A DNA stretch of 64,000 nucleotides from Corynebacterium felinum (GTDB taxonomy: Bacteria; Actinomycetota; Actinomycetes; Mycobacteriales; Mycobacteriaceae), in NCBI RefSeq assembly GCF_030408755.1, contig NZ_CP047209.1, forward strand, positions 2,170,001 to 2,234,000, given 5' to 3'. The notes under the pieces were generated by a model that saw only the letters and a program-made list of their open reading frames with translations, did not search any database and was not told where the DNA came from. Numbering within the stretch: position 1 is the stretch's first letter; each line of letters begins with the position of its first letter. Positions 27,547 to 36,462 of the stretch are shown in pieces. Position numbers and translations under genes: made by a program.

Positions 27547-28442
27547 TCCGCTTCCAGTTTGTCGAAGACCATCGAACCGATTATTCGGTCAAGCGGATGT
27601 GTGAGGTGCTGAAACTTAATGCCTCATCGTTTTACAAGTGGCGCAAAGCTCGTGCTGTTCGTAACACTAAAACGTGCGAGGACTCGTTGTTGGCGGTGCG
27701 TATTCTTTCTGTGTTCAACCAGTTCAATGGCTGTTACGGGGCGAAACGTATCGCGGCTGAAATTTCCGATCAGTATGAGCCTGTTAATCATAAACGTGTT
27801 GCTAGGTTGATGGCATCGATGAATCTGCGTGGGTACAGCAAAAAACGCAAGGTCAAAACCACTATTTCCAGGAAAGATCGCAGTGTTTTCCCGGATCTGG
27901 TCACGCGTAATTTCACTGCTGATCGCCCGAATAAAGTGTATGTGGGTGATATCACCTACCTACCGATTAAAGGTGGTGGGAATATGTATCTGGCCACAGT
28001 TATTGATTGTTTCTCCCGTAAACTCACCGGGTTTGCGTTAGCTGATCACATGCGCACTGATCTTATTGGTGAAGCACTCGCCATGGCAAAAGACCAGCGT
28101 GGGTCACTAAAAGGTGCGATTTTCCATTCAGATCATGGAAGTGTGTACACCTCACAGGTTTTCCAACAGCAATGTAAATCTCTTGGAGTGACCCAGTCCA
28201 TGGGTGGTGTTGGCACGAGTGCGGATAACGCGCTTGCAGAGTCGTTTAATGCCACATTAAAACGTGAAGTCCTTCAAGATCGGAAGGTCTTTGACACCAT
28301 GCTCCAATGTCGAAAAGAAGTGTTTTCTTGGTGTGTCAGGTACAACACCACACGTCGGCACAGTTACTTGAAATACTGCGCCCCCAACACTTTTGAAGCG
28401 CAAGCATTTGCGCTAAAATCTATCTCAGCAATCACCGCTTAA
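27540..28442 (+). CDS. IS3-family OrfB transposase (DDE integrase fold)
   Basis: About 300 residues. An HTH_21-type N-terminus (YSVKRMCEVLKLNASSFYKW) precedes an rve integrase core with Asp in YVGDITYLP, Asp in FHSDHGSVYTS and Glu in DNALAESFNATLKRE, spaced 35 residues apart as in DD(35)E enzymes. The end RYNTTRRHSYLKYCAP is the family-standard tail. The frame is intact, so the element may be mobile. Confidence 0.93.
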   Translation: MVIRFQFVEDHRTDYSVKRMCEVLKLNASSFYKWRKARAVRNTKTCEDSLLAVRILSVFNQFNGCYGAKRIAAEISDQYEPVNHKRVARLMASMNLRGYSKKRKVKTTISRKDRSVFPDLVTRNFTADRPNKVYVGDITYLPIKGGGNMYLATVIDCFSRKLTGFALADHMRTDLIGEALAMAKDQRGSLKGAIFHSDHGSVYTSQVFQQQCKSLGVTQSMGGVGTSADNALAESFNATLKREVLQDRKVFDTMLQCRKEVFSWCVRYNTTRRHSYLKYCAPNTFEAQAFALKSISAITA

Positions 28443-29303
28443 ATGTGTCTACTTTTCGGGGGTCGCGCCCTTTGATGACCAACACTTCCTTGAAGACATC
28501 ACCGGACTACTACAAACCGCACACCTAGAAGATGACAAACCACTGGTGAACCTTCTTACTGATTACCCCACCACGATGCGCGTGATCGCACGGATAGAAT
28601 CCCCCCCACGCAGGGTGCCAACACAGCATTTTCAATCAACTCGGCATACGCACCCAATTATGCGCAACAAACCTCAACTGCAATATTCAACGCATTGACC
28701 AGTACTATCGCCAAAGATCACTATGCGAACAACACATCAAAGACGCCAAAGATCAAGGCCTTGCAAAACTACCGTTTTGCCAGTTCAAAGCTAACCAAAT
28801 CTGGTGTCTCATCATAACCTTAGCCCACCAACTTCTCACCTGGACAAAACTACTCGACCATCACTACAACAACCACAACAGCGGCAACAACAAGAAACGA
28901 AATCAATCCGACAACCCGTGGTGGACATGGGCACCAAAAACCATTCGAGCAAGGTTTATTGCAATCTCTGCAAAAATCACGACAAGCAGCAGGCGCATAT
29001 ACCTCCACCTCGATCAACAAAGCACACACACCCCCACACTGGTGACACTTATGGAATACACCCAAAACCTCCTACGCCCCCTTAAAAAACGAAAAACCTA
29101 ACCCCCTCAACCACAACACGCAGCAGACCCCACCACCGGCAGCCAACCGCAGGCACCCCACCACAAAACCCCACCACAAAAACACGGACGTACACCTTGC
29201 CATTGAAAACCACAACCAAAGGCGAAGGTGCCCCAACCAACCCCACAAACACACCACCCCAACCCACCACCACCAAACCCACCCCATGAAAAATCTGGGT
29301 TAA

Positions 29304-29885
29304 AATCTTTCCTCCCCCACATAATACAGCCGCGCACCACGCCAACTAAACACGAAACACACAACTCCGATTAACGTACAAGACAAGGGAAAAAGGTGGC
29401 ACACGCGCTGCTCGATGCTGGATTGTAGTGGCGCGGAGGAAGCATACGAAGAACCCCTTGAAAATGTGAGGTTTTAGAACGTGCGCCCTCAGTCAAAAAC
29501 CCACACCTAAAATAAATAACAGCAAACCTGAAGCTTATCCGATTTATCTCCCCTGCTCAAGCGTTTCGATTTTCTGCGTTCACCTCCGCCAGTGGAAGTG
29601 ATGGAGATGTTGCAGTGATCCTCCAAAGGAGTGCATCGGGAAGTGGAGTTCGAGCGAAAAGTTTGTGGTAGTTTCAACGAGCCATCGTCGTGTCCTGTGC
29701 ATCTTGCATTTGGGCGGCTGCCTCGATGTGCAAGAGCCGAATGCTCCCATGCTTCAATATCCCGCTACTAGTTCACCGTTTTTCAGCGATTTTTTATTCG
29801 ATTTGTAACGTACGACACACCCATGAGGTGTAAACTCACATGCAATTATTCGCACACTCATGTGATAACTGAGGAGATTGCCACA
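29304..29885. other. Noncoding stretch between the IS and the DUF6493 gene
   Basis: No open frame here has a ribosome site or recognisable product; I see no repeats or RNA gene. It presumably contains the promoter of the following gene. Confidence 0.4.
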
Positions 29886-32372
29886 GTGCCTGTTAATCCC
29901 AACCTTCAAGCCGCCGTGAAGGTTTTTCACAAACTCGGATGGAATGAAGTAACAAGGAAGAACCTCATGGAATTGCCCACCGGAACGAGTGAGCAGCGTG
30001 CGGTTGCGGTTGCTGGGTTGAAATCGGGTGCGTGGGAAACTTGGGATGAGAATCTGCGTCGCCCCTACAACCACGCCGGGGTGAAGTTACAGAAATTGGC
30101 ACTGTTTGCAATCCGCATGGGTGTATCAGCACCGCGGACTGTCTCTTTGCTGAATCAGCATGTGCGCAGTTATCCCGCTTCGGTGCTTTTCCCTCTTATT
30201 GCGCAGCGTGGTGAGAAATTCGCCACCCAATTCATCAAAGCTGTATACGGCACCCGTGTGCCTCGACCTAGTGATTTTTATACCAGCTTTGAACATCACA
30301 CAACGTGTATTCGTCTCGTTGCTGGTCTCGGCGGTTTTTCTGTGCCTGTTCCGGCAGTTGCGGGCTACATTCAGGATTGGTCCACTTTTATGGTTTCGCT
30401 CCTGCCTGAACACTTAGATCCTACTGATACTGACTGGATGTCTAAGCCGTGGCACATGTACGAAGACATTAGTTTTCAGACATGTGCGCCTCTGTTCCGT
30501 GAGCATGTTGAAAAAGGCATTGCCACCAATGTTTCAATACTGGGAAGCTTCGGTAAAGTCCTCGTTGCTGGGGCACTGCTGGGACTTCTTGAACGCGATG
30601 AGGTGTTGACGTTGCTTATGCAGCGCCTCGAAACTGCCCAACGCCCAGTGGAACGTCACCGCATGGTGGAGTATTTGGTTACTGATCTCGCCATAACAGA
30701 CGCAGAAATGCTTGCCCACCTCGACTTATTCATCGCAGCACTGGCCACGAGCGATGCTACTTATTGCAGTGCTTTCGGCCCCAAAGTTATAGCGCTTGCC
30801 CCTGAGCCTAAGCTTGTCGACGCCGCTATCGGTCCCCTGCATTTGACCACCGCTACCGGACAGCACAAGACTCTTAAAAGCTTGCTTGACAAACCTGTGC
30901 CTACACAAGAGACGATCGCTACGCTTGAGCCTCGAATCCGAGAACTTGCAGGCTCCCGAAACTCCACCGTGGCAAAGCTTGCGGGGAAACTTCTTGAGCA
31001 TTGGAATCTTCACTGCCAAGCTCCACACGCAGTCACTGAGCTTCTTCCGTGGCAGGCCACCCCACCGCTGTGGAATTGCCCAAAATTTGATAAGGGCCCT
31101 GTCACGCTGGAAGGATTTATTGACGCCGAGCGCCAACTTACCCCTTTGCGGGTCGATATTCATTCTGAAAAGCGCGACGCACTGCTGGTTGCACTCGCCA
31201 ACGATGATATGGGGGTGGCGCGGCGGGCGGCGTCGACAAGCACATGCTACGAGTTCCAGCAGTGGGCGCGCGGGGAGGAAATACTGCGAGGTAGTGCGCG
31301 CCGGCTTGGAGTGATGCAGGCACGCGCCGTGGCGATCGCGGATAATTTAGGAACCATCCCCGTGCTTTTGTCCGAACCCACGTATCAGGACCTTTCGATC
31401 GACTTCACAGATCTCATGCAACGCCTTGCCCAGTACCAGGCCGCTGGGGTCGAAGCGATGGAACCGGACCTGCAATTAGCGCTGTTTCGCCTCAACCTTG
31501 ATACCGCCGACCCCGAACTTGCCTTGGAATGCACTGTTCCCGTTCGTGTGCTGCGCACGCACTTGAGCCTAGCTCGAAAGTCCGCGGGCGACATCATTGC
31601 CGCTTATATCCGTGATCCGCTGCCCGAGCCGCCACTTGATGAAACTAGTTTTCGGGAATTGACAACAGGTTGTAATACGTACGCACCCGACGCACCGTTG
31701 TATCCACGTTCGATCAGGAATCTACCAAACCGACTCTCACGAATTTACACTTTAGAAAAAGGCATTCCCGTAGGCCTGTTTCCCGCGTGGCGGGTTGCAC
31801 CCACAACCCGCCTTGTGCGTTCGTCGATCGGCAAAAGCCGTTGGACTGCTGCAGAAATCGCCTGCGATGTTACGCAGCTTGCCAGGTCGCGACAACCGCT
31901 TGGGGCAGGGTTTGTGATGAATCTCCTCGCGCTCCAGCAACCGGGACCGCTACCTGTACACGAGAAAACTGCAAGCGCGCTTTTCGATGCCTGGGATCGT
32001 GGCCTTCTTATACCGGGGGTGGCGGATGCCACTTTGGTGGAATGGGCGGTTTCACCAACGAAGCTTAAGGGGCTTGGAAAAACTCTTGAACAGTTAGCAC
32101 ATGAAGGATTGTTATCGCTGGTGTGGCCCGTCCTTGACCCGTTGCTTCAGTGGACGATGAAGGCACCGAAATCCCCCGCCGGAACATCGGAAATAGCGGA
32201 AGCAATTCTCTCACTCGTACCTTCCGTTATTCATGCTGTTGTTAGTGGTGAGGCTGATGCGAATCAGCTAAAGCTTCCCGGTGTGCAGCACTATGCAGCC
32301 CAGCCACAATCCAATAACACCACCAAGGCTGCACGAAAAACACTCACACTCATCCCAGCAGAGTTACTGTGA
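29886..32372 (+). CDS. DUF6493-type HEAT-like giant protein
   Basis: 828 residues from the GTG at 29886 (GAGGAG at good spacing); an in-frame ATG at 29823 is less likely. The protein is soluble, built of many 30-45-residue helical pairs typical of HEAT/ARM arrays (LLGLLERDEVLTLLMQRLET, VEYLVTDLAITDAEMLAHLD, ALLVALANDDMGVARRAAS). It matches my memory of the DUF6493 family, which in Streptomyces usually accompanies SWIM zinc-finger, MoxR and VWA genes. None of these is directly adjacent here, although a VWA gene lies at 42-44 kb. No catalytic motif visible. Confidence 0.7.
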   Translation: MPVNPNLQAAVKVFHKLGWNEVTRKNLMELPTGTSEQRAVAVAGLKSGAWETWDENLRRPYNHAGVKLQKLALFAIRMGVSAPRTVSLLNQHVRSYPASVLFPLIAQRGEKFATQFIKAVYGTRVPRPSDFYTSFEHHTTCIRLVAGLGGFSVPVPAVAGYIQDWSTFMVSLLPEHLDPTDTDWMSKPWHMYEDISFQTCAPLFREHVEKGIATNVSILGSFGKVLVAGALLGLLERDEVLTLLMQRLETAQRPVERHRMVEYLVTDLAITDAEMLAHLDLFIAALATSDATYCSAFGPKVIALAPEPKLVDAAIGPLHLTTATGQHKTLKSLLDKPVPTQETIATLEPRIRELAGSRNSTVAKLAGKLLEHWNLHCQAPHAVTELLPWQATPPLWNCPKFDKGPVTLEGFIDAERQLTPLRVDIHSEKRDALLVALANDDMGVARRAASTSTCYEFQQWARGEEILRGSARRLGVMQARAVAIADNLGTIPVLLSEPTYQDLSIDFTDLMQRLAQYQAAGVEAMEPDLQLALFRLNLDTADPELALECTVPVRVLRTHLSLARKSAGDIIAAYIRDPLPEPPLDETSFRELTTGCNTYAPDAPLYPRSIRNLPNRLSRIYTLEKGIPVGLFPAWRVAPTTRLVRSSIGKSRWTAAEIACDVTQLARSRQPLGAGFVMNLLALQQPGPLPVHEKTASALFDAWDRGLLIPGVADATLVEWAVSPTKLKGLGKTLEQLAHEGLLSLVWPVLDPLLQWTMKAPKSPAGTSEIAEAILSLVPSVIHAVVSGEADANQLKLPGVQHYAAQPQSNNTTKAARKTLTLIPAELL

Positions 32373-32431
32373 ACTGCCATTTCCCACCATGCAAACGAAA
32401 TCCATACAAGCTATCGCCACCATCGTCACAC

Positions 32432-32510
32432 AACGATTGAAACGATAGGCACTATCGTTACAGGACGATTGCAACGATAGACGCTATCGTTGCACAACGA
32501 TTGGAACGAT
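32432..32510 (+). promoter_or_regulatory. 32-bp tandem operator-like array before the AlbA_2/AAA_4 gene
   Basis: The hexamer AACGAT (one copy GACGAT) occurs directly at 32432, 32441, 32464, 32473, 32496 and 32505 and inverted at 32454 and 32486, giving 2.6 copies of a 32-bp unit with AACGAT repeats 9 bp apart. A plausible promoter is TTGCAC (32490-32495), 18 bases, CAGAAT (32514-32519), with the start site at the A of the ATG at 32526, that is, a leaderless transcript. The array covers the -35 and spacer, so it would act as a repressor site. Confidence 0.75.
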
Positions 32511-33097
32511 AGCCAGAATTAACTCATGAATGAGCATCATGTCACCCGAGAAACACGCACCGTTGAATTTAAGGAACAGATCTCAGATTCATTCCTTAAA
32601 AGCGTCAGCGCATTTGCCAACTATTCCGGTGGGAAAATCTATTTCGGCATCACCGATGACGGAAAAACTATCGACATCAAGAATCCAGAAGAATATTTAC
32701 TCACTATAGAAAATAAAATAAACTCCACTATCAAACCCCAGCCGAACTATCAGCTTGATTTAACCGATGACAACGTCATCATTTTGACAGTAAAAGAAGG
32801 ACTATTTAAGCCTTACAAGTATCGCGGCAAAGCATTCAAACGAGCAGATACATCGACCGTTGAAGTCGATCATCTTGAGTTAAACCGTCTTATCCTTGGT
32901 GGATCTGGTCTTGATTATGAGGCACTACCCGCTCCAGTTTAGGATCTTAGGTTTTCCATCTTGGAAGACGAACTCGTAGAAAAACACTCGATCAAAGAAC
33001 TTTCCCCAGATATTTTGAAAACGCTGCAATTACTGTCACCAGACGGCGTATATAACAAAGCAGCTGAATTACTTGCCGATACCAACGATTTTCCTAG

Positions 33098-34964
33098 CCC
33101 GGATTTTTCATGGGTGTGGGGTGAAAAGGTGAGCAAAAAGTAAAGAAAGTGCTTCTTGACCTGCTAGAATAGAGATGTTTTGAAGTCAATAATCTAGGCA
33201 GAAAGAAACACTTTCAAGGTGAAGACTACCACATACATTCCACGGGTTGCTAGCTGTTCTCATCTTGTATCCGGTGCGGGGGTGTTACCGTTTGCTCACG
33301 TAGCCGAATTGGTGGGAATAAGTGACTGCCTTGATTCCGCTTTGCCGCGTTCTGGGCTCACGCACACGTTAGGGGATGTGTGGGTGAATCTGGCTTTATC
33401 GTTGATTGCTGGTGGGGATGATGTCCACGACATCACCTTGCTTTCTTCTGTTTCAACCGCGTTAGCATCAAAATCGTTACCGTCAGTGACAACCGCATGG
33501 CGGCGGATCACAGAATATGCAGATACCAGCGAGCATGTGCGAGAAGGGTTTATCCACGCAGCGAAACAAGCTCGCACTAGGGTGTGGGATTTGTTAGGTG
33601 ATCACGCTCCGCATCGGGTGGCAACAGTTGAACAACCACTGGTTATCGATATTGATGCCACGTTGATTACCGCACATTCCGATAAGGAAAACGCGACGCC
33701 TACCTATAAGAAAGGCTTTGGTTTCCACCCGTTATGTGCCTTTATTGATTACACCAGCATCGGTCTGCCTGGTGGGGAGTTTCTTAACTGCCTGCTTCGA
33801 CCAGGAAATGCCGGGGCAAACACAATTCGTGATCACTGCCAGCTTGTTGACGAGATTCTTGCCACCCTGCCTGATCACAGTGATGGTCAACCCTGGGGCA
33901 AACGATTAGTCATCCGTGCTGACAGTGCTGGTGGGACAAAGAAATTCATCAGTTTCCTCAACGATCACAACCTTGGGTATGTTCTGGGTTATTCCGCCCC
34001 GCCGACAGCGCGCATCACCCTTGACCATCACCTTCAATCCCAACAAACAACCAACGCTGATACACAACACTTGGGAACCAGTGCTCACACAGGCAAAGAC
34101 TGTGATCGGTGGGATACTCGGGTGCCGATTGTGCGTGCTTCAGGGGATCTGGTTTGTGATGAGAACCATTTCCTTGAAGACATCACCGGACTACTGCGCA
34201 CCGCAAATATAGATGAGCACCAACCTTTGGTGAATCTTCTAGCTGACTACCCCGAGGATATGCGTGTTATCGCACGAATCGAACCACCCCACCCAGGGTG
34301 CCAACACAGTCTTTTCAACCAACATGGTGTTCGCGCCCAACTGTGCGTAACGAACCTTATTGGGAATATTCAACACATTGACTACTGCTACCGTAATCGG
34401 TCTTTATGTGAACAACACATCAAAGACACCAAAGACCAAGGCCTTAGTAAACTGCCGTTTAAACAATTCGGGGCGAACCAAATCTGGTGTTTGATCGTTG
34501 CACTATCCCACCAACTTCTTACCTGGACGAAACTCATCGACGCCTGCCACCACAAGGATCATTCACACCAAGAAACAAGCAAGCCTTGGTGGACATGGGT
34601 GCCGAAGACTATCCGTGTAAGGTTTGTTGCGGTTGCATCAAAAATCACCACAAGCAGCAGACGCATCATCCTCCAGCTTGACCAGCACAACCCCCACACC
34701 CACACACTGGTCACGCTTATTGGCTACACCCAGAGCCTTCTACAGCCACGCTGGAAGAAACGAAAACCCTAACACCCCTAGGCCCACACACGCGATCTGG
34801 CAGCCACACTGCAGGCACACCCCAACCCCCAAACCCCACACAACTTTATGGACGCACACCTTGCCCTAAAAACCACGAATCAAAGGGCGAAGGTGAACCA
34901 ACCAACCCCACAAACACACCACCCCAACCCACCACCACCAAACCCACCCCATGAAAAATCTGGG
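33098..34964 (+). mobile_element. IS1380-family insertion sequence, intact copy 2
   Basis: 1,867 bp with the same ends as copy 1 and CTAG target duplications (33094-33097, 34965-34968). It has the same orientation as copy 1, about 26 kb apart. Near identity with copy 1 indicates recent transposition. Confidence 0.95.
33219..34772 (+). CDS. IS1380-family transposase (copy 2)
   Basis: 517 residues, identical in protein sequence to the product of 7238-8791; the DDE residues and GTG start are the same. It lies inside the AlbA_2/AAA_4 pseudogene. Confidence 0.95.
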   Translation: MKTTTYIPRVASCSHLVSGAGVLPFAHVAELVGISDCLDSALPRSGLTHTLGDVWVNLALSLIAGGDDVHDITLLSSVSTALASKSLPSVTTAWRRITEYADTSEHVREGFIHAAKQARTRVWDLLGDHAPHRVATVEQPLVIDIDATLITAHSDKENATPTYKKGFGFHPLCAFIDYTSIGLPGGEFLNCLLRPGNAGANTIRDHCQLVDEILATLPDHSDGQPWGKRLVIRADSAGGTKKFISFLNDHNLGYVLGYSAPPTARITLDHHLQSQQTTNADTQHLGTSAHTGKDCDRWDTRVPIVRASGDLVCDENHFLEDITGLLRTANIDEHQPLVNLLADYPEDMRVIARIEPPHPGCQHSLFNQHGVRAQLCVTNLIGNIQHIDYCYRNRSLCEQHIKDTKDQGLSKLPFKQFGANQIWCLIVALSHQLLTWTKLIDACHHKDHSHQETSKPWWTWVPKTIRVRFVAVASKITTSSRRIILQLDQHNPHTHTLVTLIGYTQSLLQPRWKKRKP

Positions 34965-35695
34965 CTAGAATCGACATGGCACGTTTCGGATCAACTATCA
35001 ACGAAATTCACGGGCGGTATGATCTCACGGGCGTTTCTATCTTGAAACAGTTCCATGAAGCACTCAACATCTTCAACCACAATTACGTCTATGAGAAAAT
35101 CGAAGGCACTGTGAGGCAAACTGTCGAGACAATTCCCACGGAAGCATTTCGTGAATCACTAGCAAACGCACTCGTCCACCGCGTGTGGGATGTGAGGGCA
35201 CCGATCAAGGTCAGCATGCACCCTGACAAAATAGTTGTAACGTCTCCTGGCGGGTTGCCTCCCGGAGTATCCGCGGACGATTATGTCAATGGTCATTTTT
35301 CACTTTTACGAAATCCAATTGTGGGAATGGTCTTTTTTCGGCTTGGATATATTGAGAATTTTGGTACAGGAATCGCGAGGATTAAGCACCTATACCAAGC
35401 AAGTGTTGTCCAACCCGCCTTTGACATATACGATTCCGCGATCACGATCACCCTGCCTGTTTTTTCAGACCAGCATTCACTAAACGAGAACCAAGCCAAG
35501 GTATTAGCTACCCTCGACACAATTACCCCTCGATCCCGCTCTGAGATTGCAACGTTGGCAGGGATCAGTCGTGCCATAACTATTCGTGCACTCAATGAGC
35601 TGATAGAGATGGGGAGCGCGAAAAAAAGTAGGTAGCGGCTCACAAACCAAGTACGTGAGAAATAACTAAAAATTTCTTGCACAATAAGCGCCCGG

Positions 35696-35962
35696 TTGGT
35701 CGAGTTTTTCCACGTGGTTTTTTACTCCGTTGGGACGTTCGGGCACTTGCTGCCCAACGCGGTCGCTCACGGTATGCCTTCGCTTGAGCAGGCTGCACTG
35801 TATTCACTACCCCCTCACCTGATCCTTACTGTGGATGCTATCGATGCATATCTCCCCCACGTCCCTGATTCAGCACGCGCCCAGTCTGGTCGCCACGCGC
35901 TTGCAGCACGGACGGGGAACGCGGAGGTTGTTCACCACGCACAGGAGGTTATAGAAAGCTGA
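35696..35962 (+). CDS. Small hypothetical ORF between the pseudogene and the toxin-antitoxin pair
   Basis: Open for 88 codons. The stretch from about residue 18 (LLPNAVAHGMPSLEQAALYS, then VDAIDAYLPHVPDSARAQSG) has plausible protein composition, but there is no clear ribosome site and no recognised family. It converges on the PIN gene, with stops only 2 bases apart. It may be a fragment of a larger lost gene. Confidence 0.35.
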   Translation: MVEFFHVVFYSVGTFGHLLPNAVAHGMPSLEQAALYSLPPHLILTVDAIDAYLPHVPDSARAQSGRHALAARTGNAEVVHHAQEVIES

Positions 35963-35964
35963 AA

Positions 35965-36462
35965 CTATAGCCTTCTGTTGCAGGCTCGCAGCATTTCGAT
36001 GGGGCTAATACATGTAACGTTGAACTCAGCTGCAACCTCAGGGATCTTCACTTTCCTGCTATTCGGGTCACTCGCGGCTTTCTCATAGGTCACGATTTGC
36101 GCCCTCTCAGACATTGCAGCGGCAATAATTCTCGGATCAGCTCCTGCTAGGAATTTTTCTCGGTGATGAATCCTGTATTCGGGCTTTCTTTGGTTCGTTA
36201 CCCACTCAGTTACTTTGGCCAGATTCAGTATCTGATTAAGGTCTTCTGTAAGCACATGCTTATCGCTAATAACATTGTTTTTTACCCATTGAAATAGCCA
36301 TTTTTGTTGATAAGCAATCAGTTCGTTGTAAACGGCTTGGGGAATTTTGGCTTCACCGGAGTTCAGGAGATCGAGAATCTGTAACCAAAAACTGGGAACA
36401 ACATCTTCAGGATAGTGAGTATCCGCTGCTGTCATAAGCACATTCGCATCTATCAGATACAT
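35965..36462 (-). CDS. DUF4411 PIN-domain toxin
   Basis: 165 residues. PIN-fold nuclease: N-terminal YLIDANVLM with the first Asp, ADPRIIAAAM carrying the central Asp, and IVTYEKAAS in the last acidic strand. Length and order fit the DUF4411 group of PIN toxins. It overlaps the upstream ImmA/IrrE-HTH gene by one base, so the pair is coupled. Expected to cut RNA when not restrained by its partner. Confidence 0.88.
   Translation of the reverse strand: MYLIDANVLMTAADTHYPEDVVPSFWLQILDLLNSGEAKIPQAVYNELIAYQQKWLFQWVKNNVISDKHVLTEDLNQILNLAKVTEWVTNQRKPEYRIHHREKFLAGADPRIIAAAMSERAQIVTYEKAASDPNSRKVKIPEVAAEFNVTCISPIEMLRACNRRL

Larger units (their letters stand above)
27176..28470 (+). mobile_element. IS3-family insertion sequence nested in the decayed IS1380 copy
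   Basis: 1,295 bp. The ends are imperfect inverted repeats: GGACCTGACCCCCG on the left, and the complement of the right end reads GGGCGCGACCCCCG; further in, GTAGACACCTGA versus GTAGACACATTT. TTT occurs on each side (27173-27175 and 28471-28473), a 3-bp target duplication typical of IS3. Removing one TTT and the element restores an open transposase frame at the junction, which fixes the ends. It carries orfA and orfB. Confidence 0.9.
26265..29099 (+). pseudogene. IS1380-family transposase remnant with frameshifts and an insertion
   Basis: Starts MVKTTTYTPMMASCTRL at 26265, collinear with the intact transposase. A frameshift around 26385-26400 ends the first frame at GNG-stop, after which LTHTFGD continues in another frame. 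The 26486-27175 part is intact (DIDATLI, CLLRPGNAGANT, VIRADSAGG). The IS3 element then interrupts codons that would read GDISF-DDQHFLEDIT. After it, an extra C in the run of Cs near 28609 shifts the frame again (PPHPGCQH in the intact copies). At least three lesions, so it is dead. Confidence 0.88.
26146..29299 (+). mobile_element. Decayed IS1380-family element, split by an IS3-family element
   Basis: The left end CCCGGATTTTTCATGGG starts at 26146 and the right end CCCATGAAAAATCTGGG stops at 29299, with TTAA on both sides (26142-26145, 29300-29303). Without the nested element (27176-28470) and one TTT it would be about 1.86 kb, matching the intact copies. The transposase is clearly divergent from those and no longer functional, so this is an older insertion of a related element. 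Confidence 0.9.
32526..35635 (+). pseudogene. AlbA_2 / AAA_4-type (Schlafen-like) regulator, inactivated twice
   Basis: The original gene would encode 412 residues. The N-terminal AlbA_2 domain is intact (RTVEFKEQISDSFLKSVSAF, then SGGKIYFGITDDGK). Codon 139 is TAG in PAPV-stop-DLRFSILEDE, probably from CAG (Gln), and the same frame continues. The intact IS1380 element is inserted between codons 190 and 191 (target CTAG at 33094-33097 and 34965-34968). Removing the IS and one CTAG restores the frame as NDFP-RIDMARFG. The distal part has the family's HATPase_c_4-like region (EAFRESLANALVHR, IVVTSPGGLPPGV, IENFGTGIARI) and a C-terminal winged helix. In this family the protein is thought to regulate its own promoter or act in ATP-dependent processes; here it is dead. 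Confidence 0.9.

Noticed and set aside
28804-29085. 93-codon ORF in the decayed IS
   Set aside because: Out-of-frame reading of the transposase remnant.
32432-32510. Possible CRISPR array
   Set aside because: Only 2.6 units of 32 bp without distinct spacers; sits on a promoter and fits an operator array.
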